Part shown: one piece after another, positions 37,401-49,559 of the stretch
Numbering within the stretch: position 1 is the stretch's first letter
Layout of the letters: every line of letters begins with the position of its first letter
NCBI RefSeq assembly: GCF_029227915.1
Contig: NC_079879.1
Span: 32,928,501-32,992,500 of the forward strand
Source of the DNA: Hydractinia symbiolongicarpus
Lineage: Eukaryota > Cnidaria > Hydrozoa > Anthoathecata > Hydractiniidae
Length of the DNA stretch: 64,000 bases
Reading direction: 5' to 3'
Made by a program: the position numbers and the translations under genes
The notes under the pieces: generated by a model
The model's database searches: none
What the model saw: the letters and a program-made list of their open reading frames with translations, nothing else
Told to the model about the DNA's origin: nothing

Positions 37401-39080
37401 AACGGTTGCGTCACCTATTTGTAGCAACATGTATTTAGCGATATTTTTCTGATATTACTAGGTTGCATCGCTTTTAACAGTGAAAAGATTGACTGTGGGA
37501 CTTAATTGAACTTATTTTGGAATTTGACCTTATATATGTGTTAAATGAGCCAATTGGACTCTAAGAAATAACATTCTTCTTAATTTGCATGATTGCTGGA
37601 ACTCAGCGATTGCACTGGGCGCTGTGACGGTGCTTTATTTAAAAGTGTAGATAAATAAGTCATTTTTTATTGAGGGACCAATCCTAGCCGTTAGCTCGCA
37701 TTGAAAAAATAGAGAAAGTTTTAAAAACTACATTTCATTGACTTTCTAGCGGGATCAGTCCGTTTCACTTACAACGGTTTCGTCACATATTCGTACCAAC
37801 ATGTATTTCGCGATATTTTTCTGATATTACTATGTTGCATCGCTTTTAACAGTGAAAAGATTGACTGTGTGACTTAATTGAACTGATTTTGGACTCTAAC
37901 CTTATATATGTGATAAATGAGCCTATTGGACTACAAGAAATAACATTCTTCTTAATTTGACATGATTGCTGGAACTCAGCGATTACACTGGCCGCTATGA
38001 TAGCGCTTTATTTAAAACTGTAGATAAATAAGTCATTTTTTACTGTGGGACCAATCCTAACCGTTAACGCGCGCTGAAGAAATAGAGACAGCTTCAAAAA
38101 CTACATTTCATTGACTTTCTAACGGTAGCAATCTGTTTGAGTTCCAACGGTTGCGTCACCTATTCGTACCAACATGTACACGATACGATATTTTTCTGAT
38201 ATTGCTAGGTTGCATCGCTTTTAACAGTGAAAAGATTGACTGTGGGACTTAATTGAACTGATTTTGGACATTAACCTTATATATGTGATATATGAGCCTA
38301 TTGGACTCCAAGAAATAACATTCCTCTTAATTTGACATGATTGCTGGAACTCAGCGATTACACTGGCCGCTGTGATAGCGCTTTATTTAAAACTGTAGAT
38401 AAATAAGTTATATTTTACTGTGGGACCAATCCTAGCCGTTAGCCCGCCCTGAAGAAATAGAGACAGTTTGGAAAACTACATTTCATTGACTTTCTAATGG
38501 TATCAGTCCGTTTGAGTTACAACGGTTGCGTCACATATTCGTACCAACATGTATTTAGCGATATGTTTCTGATATTACTAGGCTGCATTGCTTTGAAGGG
38601 TGAAACGATTGACTGTGGGACTTAATTGAACTGATTTTGGACTTTGACCTTGTTAATGGGATAAATGAGCCAATTCGACTTCAAGATATAACATTCTTCT
38701 TAAGTTGACATGATTGCTGTAACTCAGCGATAACACTGGCCGCTGTGATAGCGCTTTATTTAAAAGTGTAGATGAATAAGTCATTTTTTACTGTGGGACA
38801 AATCCTAGCCGTTAGCGCGAGCTGACGAAATAGAATCAGTTTCAAAAGCAACATTTCATTGACTTACTAACGGTGTCAGTCCGTTTCACTTACAACGGTT
38901 GCGTCACCTATTCGTACCAACATGTATTCAGCCATATTTTTCTGATATTACTAGGTTGCATCGCTTTTAACAGTGAAAACATTGGATGTGGGACTGAATT
39001 GAACTGATTTTGGACTTTGACCTTATATATGTGATAAATGAGCCATTTCGACTCCAAGAAATAACATTCTTCTTAATTTG
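34439..39080 (+). repeat. Six-monomer HOR, about two copies (2239 bp)
   Basis: Offset exactly 2239 for three private variants: 'atgtatttcgcgatat' (35562, 37801), 'gctttgaagggtgaaacg' (36351, 38590) and 'acatgtacacgatacgat' (35933, 38172). The last variant also appears at 34441, 1492 bp (four monomers) earlier. The second copy ends abruptly near 39080, where subfamily B begins. Confidence 0.8.
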
Positions 39081-42000
39081 ACATGATTGCTGGAACTCAG
39101 CGATTACACTGGGCGCTGTGGTTGCGCTTTAATGAAAAGTTTGGATAAATAAGTCATTTTGTACTGTGGGACAAATCGTAGCCCATAGCGCGCGCTGAAG
39201 AGATAGAGACAGTTACAAAAGCTACATTTCATGGAATTTCTAATGATGGCAGTCCGTTTGAGTTACAACGAATGCGTCACATATTCGTACCAACATGTAT
39301 TTAGCGATATTCTCCTGACAATACTAGGTTGCATCGATGTTAACAGCTAAACGAAAAACTGTGGGACTTAATTGAACTGATTTTGGTCTTTGAACTTATG
39401 AACGTTTTAAATGAGACAATTGATCTCCAAGAAATAACATTCTTCTTAATGTTACATGATTGCTGGAACTCAGCGAATACACTGGGCGCTTTTGTAGCGC
39501 TTTAATGAAAAATATAAATAAAGAAGTTATTTTGTGCTGTGGGATCAACCTTAGTCGTTAGCGCGCGCTGAAGAAATAGAGACAGTTTCAAAAGCTACAT
39601 TTCATTAACTTTCTAACAGTATCAGTCCGCTTGAGTTACAACGGTTGCGTCACATATTCGTACCAACATGTATTTAGCGATATTTTTCTGATATTTCTAG
39701 GTTGCATCGCTTTTAACAGTGAAACGATTCACTGTGGGACTTAATTGAATTACTTTGGACTTCGACCTTATAAATGTAATAAATGACACAGTTGGACTCC
39801 AAGAAATAACATTCTCCTTAATTTGACATGATTGCTGGAATTCAGCTATTACACAGGGCCCTGTGATAGCGCTTCATTTAAAAATTTAGATAAATAAGTC
39901 ATTTTGCAATGTGGGACCAATCGTAGCCCATAGCGCGCGCTGAAGACATAGAGACAGTTTCCAAAACTACATTTCATTGAATTTCTAGCGGTATCAGTCC
40001 GCCCAAATTACAACGGTTGCGTCACATATTCGTACCAACATGTATTTAGCGATTCTTTTCTGATATTAACAAGTTGCATCGCTTTTAACAGTGAAACGAT
40101 TGACTGTGGGACTTAATTGAATTATTTTGGACTTCGACCTTAAAAATGTAATAAATGGCTCCAAGAAGTAACATTCTTCTTAATTTGACATGATTGCTGG
40201 AAATCAGCGATTACACTGGGCGCTGTGGTAGCGCTTTAATGGAAAATTTAGATAAATAAGTCATTTTGTACTGTGGGACCAATCGTAGTCGTTAGCGCGC
40301 GCTGAAGAAATAGAGACAGTTTCCAGAACTACATTTCATTGACTTTCTAACAGTATCAGTCCACTTAAGTTACAACGGTTGCGTCACCTATTCGTACCAA
40401 CATGTATTTAGCGATATTTTTCAGATATTACTAGGTTGCATCGCTTTTGACAGTGAAACGATTGACTGTGGGACTTAATTAAGTTAATTTGGACTTCGAC
40501 CTTATCAATGTAATAAATGACATAATTGGACTCCAAGAAATAACATTCTCCTTAATTTGACATGATTGCTGGAATTCAGCGATTACACAGGGCGCTGTGA
40601 TAGCGCTTCACTTAAAAATTTAGATAAATAAGCCATTGTGTAACGTGGGACCAATCCTAGCCGTTAGCGTTCGTTGAAGAAATAGAGACATTTTCAAAAA
40701 TTACAATTCATTGAATTTCCAGCGGTATCAATCCGTTTGAGTTACAACGCTTGCGTCACATATTCGTACCAACATTTGTTTTGCGATATTTTTCTGATAT
40801 TACTAGGTTGCATCGCTTTTAACGGTGAAACGATTGACGGTGGGACTTAATTGAACTAATTTTGTGTTTTAACCTTATAAAGTTGATAAATGACACAATT
40901 GGACTCCAAGAAATAACATTCTTCTTAATTTGACATGATTGCTGGAACTCAGCGATTACACTGGGCGCTGTGGCAGCGCTTTAATGAAAAATTTAGATAA
41001 ATAAGTGATTTTGTAATGTGGGACCAATCGTAGCCCATAGCGCGCGCTGAAGATATAGAGACTGTTTCCAAAACTACATTTCAGTGACTTTCTAGCAGTA
41101 TCAGTCCGCCTGAATTACAACGGTTGCGTCACATATTCGTACCAACATGTATTTAGCAATTTTTTTCTGATATTAACAGGTTGCATCGCTTTTAACAGTG
41201 AAACGATTGACTGTGGGACTTAATTGAATTATTTTGGACTTCGACATTAAAAATGTGATAAATGACTCCAAGAAGTAACATTCTTCTTAATTTGACATGA
41301 TTGCTGGAAATCAGCGATTACACTGTGCGCTGTGGTAGCGCTTCAATGGAAAATTTAGATAAATAAGTCATTTTGTACTGTGGGACCAACCGTAGTCGTT
41401 AGCGCGCGCTGAAGAAATAGAGACAGTTTCCAGAACTACATTTCATTGACTTTCTAACAGTATCAGTCCGCTTAAGTTACAACGGTTGCGTCACCTATTC
41501 GTACCAACATGTATTTAGCGATATTTTTCAGATATTACTAGGTTGCATCGCTTTTAACAGTGAAACGATTGACTGTGGGACTTAATTAAATTAATTTGGA
41601 CTTCGACCTTATCAATGTGATAAATGACACAATTGGACTCTAAGAAATAACATTCTCCTTAATTTGACATGATTGCTGAAATTCAGCGATTACACAGGGC
41701 GTTGTGATAGCGCTTCACTTAAAAATTTAGATAAATAAGTCATTGTGTAACGTGGGACCAATCCTAGCCGTTAGCGTTCGTTGAAGAAATAGAGACATTT
41801 TCAAAAATTACAATTCATTGAATTTCCAGCGGTATCAATCCGTTTGAGTTACAACGCTTGCGTCACATATTCGTACCAACATTGGTTTTGCGATATTTTT
41901 CTGATATTACTAGGTTGCATCGCTTTTAACAGTGAAACGATTGACGGTGGGACTTAATTGAACTAATTTTGTGTTTTAACCTGATAAAGTTGATAAATGA

Positions 42001-45000
42001 AACAATTGGACTCCAAGAAATAACATTCTTGTTAATTTGACATGATTGCTGGAACTCAGCGATTACACTGGGCGCTGTGGCAGCGCTTTAATGAAAAATT
42101 TAGATAAATAAGTCATTTTGAACTGTGGCACCACTCGTAGTCGTTAGCGCGTTGAAGAAATAGAGACAGTTTCAAAAACTACATTTCATTGACTTTCTAA
42201 CAGTATCAGTCCGCTTCAGTAGCAGCGGTTGCGTCACATATTCGTACGAACATGTATGTAACGATATTTTTCTGATATTACTCAGTTGAATCGCCTTTAA
42301 TAAAGAAACGATTGACTGTGCGACTTAACTGAACTGATTTTGGACTGTGACCTTGTAAATGTTATAATTGAGCCAATTTGACGCCAAGAAATAACATTCT
42401 TCTTAATCTGACATGATTGCTGGAACTCAGCGATTACACAGGGCGCTGGGTTGGCGCGTTATTTAAAAAGTTAGATAAATATGTCATTTTGTACTGTGGT
42501 CCCAATCGTAGCCGTTAGCACGCGCTGAAAAAATAGAGACAGTTTCAAGAACTACATTTCATTGAGTTTCTAACAGTATCAGTCCGCTTTAGTTACAACG
42601 GTTTCGTCACATATTCGTACGAACATGTATTTAGCGATATTTCTCTGATATTACTAGGTTGCATCACTTTTAACAGTAAAATGATTGACTGTGGGACTTA
42701 ATTGAATTATTTTGGCTTCGACCTTATCAATGTTATAAATGACACAAGTGGACTCCAAGAAATAACATTCTCCTTAATTTGACATGATTGCTGGAATTCA
42801 GTTATTACACTGGGCGCTGTGGTAGCGCTTTAATGAAAAGTTTGGATAAATAAGTCATTTTGTACTGTGGGACCAATCGTAGCCCATAGCGCGCGCTGAA
42901 GAGATAGAGACAGTTTTACAAGCTACATTTCATGGAATTTCTAATGATAGCAGTCCGTTTGAGTTACAACGGTTGCGTCACATATTCGTACCAACATGTA
43001 TTTAGCGATATTCTCCTGACATTACTAGGTTGCATCGATGTTAACAGTGAAACGATTAACTGTGGGACTTAATTGAACTGATTTTGGACTTGGACGTTAT
43101 GAACGTTATAAATGAGACAATTTATCTCCAAGAAATAACATTCTTCTTAATTTGACATGATTGCTGGAAATCAGCGATTACACTGGACGCTGTGGTAGCG
43201 CTTCAATGAAAAATTTACATAAATAAGTCATTTTGTAATATGGGACCAATCGTAGCCCATAGCGCGCGCTGAAGAGATAGAGACAGTTTCAAAAACTACA
43301 ATTCATTGACTTTCTAACAGTATCAGTCTGCTTGAGTTACAACGGTTGCGTCACCTATTTGTACCAACATGTATTTAGCGATATTTTTCAGATATTACTA
43401 GGTTGCATCGCTTTTAACAGTGAAACGATTGACTGTGGGACTTAATTGAATTATTTTGGACTTCGACCTTATAAATGTGATAAATGACACAATTCGACTC
43501 CAAGAAATAACATTCTCCTTAACTTGACATGATTGCTGGAATTCAGAGATTACACAGGGCGCTGTGATAGCGCTTCATTTAAAAATTTGGATAAATAAGT
43601 CATTTTGTACCGTGGGACCAATCGTAGTCGTTAGCGCGCGCTGAAGAAATAGAGACAGTTTAAAACACTACATTTCATTGACTTTTTAACAGTATCAGTC
43701 CGCTTGAGTTACAACGGATGCGTCACATATTCGTACCAACATGTATTTAGCGACATTTTTCAGATATTACTAGGTTGCATCGCTTTTAACAGTGAAACGA
43801 TTGACTGTGGGACTTAATTTGATTACTTTGGACTTCGACCTTATAAATGTGATAAATGACACAATTGGACTCCAAGAAATAACATTCTCCTTAATTTGAC
43901 ATGATTGCTGGAAATCAGCGATTACACTGGGCGCTTTTGTAGCGCTTTAATGGAAAATTTAGATAAATAAGTTATTTTGTACTGTGGGATCAACCGTAGT
44001 CGTTAGCGCGCGCTGAAGAAATAAAGACAGTTTCAAAAGCTACATTTCATTAACTTTCTAACAGTATCAGTCCGCTTGAGTTACAACGGTTGCGTCACAT
44101 ATTCGTACCAACATGTATTTAGCGATATTTTTCTAATATTTCTAGGTTGCATCGCTTTTAACAGTGAAACGATTCACTGTGGGACTTAATTGAATTACTT
44201 TGGACTTTGACCTTATAAATGTGATAAATGACACAATTCAACTCCAAGAAATAACATTCTCATTAACTTGACATGATTTCTGGAATTCAACGATTACACA
44301 GGGCGCTGTGATAGCGCTTCATTTAAAAATTTGGAAAAGTAAGTCATTTTGTACCGTGGGACCAATCGTAGCCGTTAGCGCGCGCTGAAGAAATAGAGAC
44401 AGTTTAAAAAACTACATTTCATTGACTTTTTAACAGTATCAGTCCGCTTGAGTTACAACGATTGCGTCACATATTCGTACCAACATGTATTTAGCGATAT
44501 TTTTCTGATACTACTAGGTTGCATCGCTGTTAACAGCGAAACGATTGACTGTGGGACTTAAGTGAACTGATTTTGGACTTTGACTTTATAAATGATATAT
44601 ATGAGACAATTGGACTCCAAGAAATAACATTCTCCTTAAATTGACATGATTGCTGGAATTCAGCGATTACACAGGGCGCTGTGATAGCGCTTCATTTAAA
44701 AATTTAGATGAATAAGTCATTTTGTAATGTAGGACCAATCGTAGCCCATAGCGCGCGCTGAAGATATAGAGACAGTTTCCAAAACTACATTTCATTGACA
44801 TTCTAACAGCATCAGTCCGCCTGAGTTACAACGGTTGCGTCACATATTCGTACCAACATGTACTTAGCGATATTTTTCCGATATTACTAGGTTGCATCGC
44901 TTTTAACAGTGAAACGACTGACTGTGGCACTTAATTGAATTATTTTGGACTTCGACCTTATAAATGTGATAAATGACTCCGAGAAGTAACATTCTTCTTA

Positions 45001-45227
45001 ATTTGACATGATTGCTTGAACTCAGCGATTACACTGGGCGCTGTGGTAGCGCTTTAATGAAAAATTCAGATAAATAAGTCATTTTGTACTGTGGGACCAG
45101 TCGTAGTCGTTAGCGCGCGCTGAAGAAATAGAAACAGTTTCAAAAACTACATTTCATTGACTTTCTAACAGTAGCAGGCCGTTTGAGTTACAACGATTGC
45201 GTCACATATTCGTACCAACATGTATTT

Positions 45228-45546
45228 AGCAATATTGTTCTGATATTACTAGGTGGCATCGTTTCATTGTAAATGTTATCAATGAGACAATTGGATTACA
45301 AGAAATAACATTCTTCTTAATTTGACATGATTGCTGGAACTCAGCGATTAAACTGGGCGCTGTTGTAGCGCTTTAATGAAAAATTTAGATCAATAAGTCA
45401 GGTTTTACTGTGGGACCAATCCTGGCCGTTAACGCCCGCTGAGAAAGCAGAGACAGCTCCCAAAACTACATTTCATCGAATTTCTAACGGTATAAGTCCG
45501 TTTCAGTTACAACGGTTGCGTCACATATTCGTACCAATATGTATTT
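45228..45546 (+). repeat. Deletion-bearing monomer (about 319 bp), copy 1
   Basis: About 53 bp are missing between 'gcatcg' and 'tttcattgtaaatgttatc', removing the usual 'gattgactgtgggacttaat' segment. The same deletion recurs at 46961 (offset 1733), so it has been copied as part of a larger block. Confidence 0.8.
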
Positions 45547-45842
45547 AGCGATATTTTTCTGATATTACTAGGTTGCATCGCTTTTAACAGTGAAACGATT
45601 GGCTGTAGGACTTTATTGAACTGATTTTGGACTTTGACCCAATAAATGTAATAAATGAGCCAATTTGACTCCAAGAAATAACATTGTGATAAGTCATTGT
45701 GTAACGTGGGACCAATCCTAGCCGTTAGGGTTCGTTGAAGAAATAGAGACATTTTCAAAAATTACAATTCATTGAATTTCCAGCGGTATCAATCCGTTTG
45801 AGTTACAACGGTTGCGTCAAATATTCGTACCAAGATGGATTT
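45547..45842 (+). repeat. Truncated monomer with 76-bp deletion (about 296 bp)
   Basis: The sequence jumps from 'gaaataacattg' (to about 45686) directly to 'tgataagtcattgtgtaacg', losing the 'gacatgattgctgg' region and the GCGCT dyad. Only one copy is seen in the window. The 83-codon minus-strand frame at 45507-45758 is created by this deletion and is not a gene. Confidence 0.8.
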
Positions 45843-46960
45843 AACAATATTTTTCTGATAATACTAGGTTGCATCGCTTCTAACAGTGAAACGATTGACT
45901 GTAGGACTTTATTGAACTGATTTTGGACTTTGACCCTATAAATGTGATAAATGAGCCAATTTGACTCCAAGAAATATCATTCTTCTTAATCTGACATGAT
46001 TGCTGGAACTCAGCGATTACACAGGGCGCTCGGGTGGCGCGTTTTTTAAAAATTTAGATAAATAAGCCGTTTTGTACTGTGGCACCAATCGTAGCCCATA
46101 GCGCGCGCTGAAGTGATAGAGACAGTTTCAAAAGCGACATTTCATGGAATTTTTAATGATAGCAGTCCGTTTGAGTTACAACGGTTGCGTCACATATTCG
46201 TACCAACATGTATTTAGTGATATTCTCCTGACATTACTAGGTTGCATCGATGTTAACAGTGAAACGATTAACAGTGGGACTTAATTGAACTGATTTTGGA
46301 CTTTGATCTTATGAACGTTATAAATGAAACAATTGATTTCCAAGAAATAACATTCTTCTTAATTTTACATGATTGCTGGAACTCAGCGAATTCACTGGGC
46401 GCTTTTGTAGCGCTTTATTGAAAAAATTAGATAAATAAGTTATTTTGTACTGTGGGATCAACCGTAGTCGTTAGCGCGCGCTGAAGAAATAGAGACAGTT
46501 TCAAAAGCTACATTTCATTAACTTTCTAACAGTATCAGTCCGCTTGAGTTACAACGGTTGCGTCACATATTCGTACCAACATGTATTTAGCGATATTTTT
46601 CTGATATTTCTAGGTTGCATCGCTTTTAACAGTGAAACGATTCACTGTGGGACTTAATTGAATTACTTTGGACTTTGACCTTATAAATGTGATAAATGAC
46701 ACAATTCGACTCCAAGAAGTAACATTCTCCTTAACTTGATATGATTGCTGGAATTCAGCGATTACACAGGGCGCTGTGATAGCGCTTCATTTAAAAATTT
46801 AGATGAATAAGTCATTTTGTAATGTGGGACCAATCGTAGTCGTTAGCGCGCGCTGAAGAATTAGAGACAGTTTCAAAAACTACATTTCATTGACTTTCTA
46901 ACAGTAGCAGGCCGTTTGAGTTACAACAATTGCGTCACATATTCGTACCAACATGGATTT

Positions 46961-47280
46961 AGCAACATTGTTCTGATATTACTAGGTTGCATCGTTTCAT
47001 TATAAATGTTATCAATGAGACAATTGGATTACAAGAAATAACACTCTTCTTAATTTGACATGATTGCTGGAACTCAGCGATTAAACTGGGCGCTGTTGTA
47101 GCGCTTTAATGAAAAATTTAGATCAATAAGTCAGGTTTTACTGTGGGACCAATCCTGGCCGTTAACGCCCGCTGAGAAAGCAGAGACAGCTCCCAAAACT
47201 ACATTTCATCGAATTTCTAACGGTATAAGTCCGTTTCAGTTACAACGGTTGCGTCACATATTCGTACCAATATGGATTTA
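46961..47280 (+). repeat. Deletion-bearing monomer, copy 2
   Basis: Same deletion as 45228-45546, with 'tttcattataaatgttatc' here. The flanking monomers from about 46866 to 47270 also match 45130-45540. Confidence 0.75.
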
Positions 47281-49308
47281 ACGATATTTTTCTGATAATA
47301 CTAGGTTGCATCGCTTCTAACAGTGAAACGATTGACTGTAGGACTTTATTGAACTGATTTTGGACTTTGACCCTGTAAATGTGATAAATGAGCCAATTTG
47401 ACTCCAAGAAATAACATTGTTCTTAATCTGACATGATTGCTGGAACTCAGCGATTACACAGGGCGCTCGGGTGGCGCGTTTTTTAAAAATTTAGATAAAT
47501 AAGCCATTTTGTACTGTGGTCCCAATCGTAGCCGTTAGCACGCGCTGAAGAAATAGAGAAAGTTTCAAAAACAACATTTCATTGACTTTCTAACAGTATC
47601 AGTTCCCTTGAGTTGCTACGGTTGCGTCTTATACTCGTACCAACATGTATTTAGCGATATCTTTCTGATGTTACTAGGTTACATCACTTTTAACAGTGAA
47701 GCGATTGACTGTGGGACTAAATTCAATTATTTTAGACTTCGACCTTATAAATGTTATAAATAAGGCAATTGGACTCCAAGAAATAACATTATTCTTGATT
47801 TGACATGATTGCTGGAACTCAGCGATTACACTGGGCGCTGTGGTTGCGCTTTAATCAAATGTTTGGATAAATAAGTCATTTTGTACTGTAGGACCAATCG
47901 TAGCCCATAGCGCGCGCTGAAGAGATAGAGAAAGTTTCAAAAGCTACATTTCATGGAATTTTTAATGATAGCAGTCCGTTTGAGTTTCAACAGTTGCGTC
48001 ACATATTCGTACCAACATGTATTTAGCAATATTCTCCTGACATTACTAGGTTGCATCGATGTTAACAGTGAAACGATTAACTGTGGGACTTAATTGATCT
48101 GATTTTGGACTTTGATCTTATGAACGTTATAAATGAGACAATTGATCTCCAAGAAGTAACATTCTCCTTAACTTGACATGATTGCTGGAATTCAGCGAAT
48201 ACACAGGGCGCTGTGATAGCGCTTCATTTAAAAATTTGGATAAATAAGTCATTTTGTACCGTGGGACCAATCGCAGCCCATAGCGCGCGCTGAAGATATA
48301 GAGACAGTTTCCAAAACTACATTTCAGTGACTTTCTAGCAGTATCAGTCCGCCTGAATTACAACGGTTGCGTCAGATATTCGTACCAACATGTATTTAGC
48401 GATATTTTTCTGATATTACTAGGTTGCATCGCTTTTAACAGTGAAACTATTGACTGTGGGACTTAATTGAATTATTTTGGACTTCGACCTTAAAAATGTG
48501 ATAAATGACACAATTGGACTCCAAGAAATAACATTCTCCTTAATTTGACATGATTGCTGGAATTCAGCAATTACACAGAGCGCTGTGATGGCGCTTCACT
48601 TAAAAATTTAGATAAATAAGTCATTGTGTAACGTGGGACCAATCCTAGCCGTTAGCGTTCGTTGAAGAAATAGAGACATTTTCAAAAATTACAATTCATT
48701 GAATTTCTAGCAGTATCAATCCGTTTGAGTTACAACGCTTGCGTCACATATTCGTACCAACATTTGTTTTTCGAAATTTTTCTGATATTACTAGGTTGCA
48801 TCGCTTTTAACAGTGAAACGATTGACCGTGGGACTTAATTGAACTGATTTTGTGTTTTAACCTTATAAATGTGATAAATAACACAATTGGACTCCAAGAA
48901 ATAACATTCTCCTTAATTTGACATGAACGCTGGAATTCAGCATTTACACAGGGCGCTGTGATAGCGCTTCGTTTAAAAATTTAGATGAATAAGTCATTTT
49001 GTACCGTGGAACCAATCTTAGTCGTTAGCGCGCTGAAGAAATAGAGACAGTTTAAAAAACTACAATTCATTGAATTTCTAGCAGTATCAATCCGTTTGAG
49101 TTACAACGCTTGCGTCACATATTCGTACCAACATGTATTTAGCGATATTTTTCTGATATTACTAGGTTGCACCGCTTTTAACAGTGAAACGATTGACTGT
49201 GGGACTTAATTGAATTATTTTGGACTTCGACCTTATAAATGTTATCAATGAGACACTTGGATTACAAGAAATAACAATCTTCCTAATTTGACATGATTGC
49301 TGGAACTC

Positions 49309-49322
49309 ATGTATTAGTTTAG
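49309..49322 (+). repeat. Micro-insertion in a monomer
   Basis: Where monomers normally read 'ctcagcgattaca', this one has 'ctcatgtattagtttagattaca'. The inserted bases resemble 'catgtatttag' from another part of the monomer, which would fit a short template switch. Confidence 0.5.
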
Positions 49323-49559
49323 ATTACACAGGACGCTGTGGTAGCGCTTTAATGAAAAATTTAGATAAATAAGTCATTTTGCACCGTGGGACCAATCGTA
49401 GTCGTTAGCGCGCGCTGAAGAAATAGAGACAGTTTAAAAAACTACATTTCATTGACTTTCTAGCAGTATCAGTCCGCCTGAATTACAACGGTTGCGTCAC
49501 ATATTCGTACCAACATTTGTTTTGCGATATTTTTCTGATATTACTAGGTTGCATCGCTT

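Larger units (their letters stand above)
11572..39100 (+). repeat. 372-bp satellite array, subfamily A, right part
   Basis: About 74 more monomers of the same subfamily and orientation as 1-8390, with the phase continuing unbroken from the left side of the island. The stretch is a patchwork of higher-order repeats given as separate entries. Apart from small indels, such as the A-run variant 'cattaaaaaaaattgaag' near 21987, 27946 and 31298, no foreign insertion was seen. There is no gene. Confidence 0.97.
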
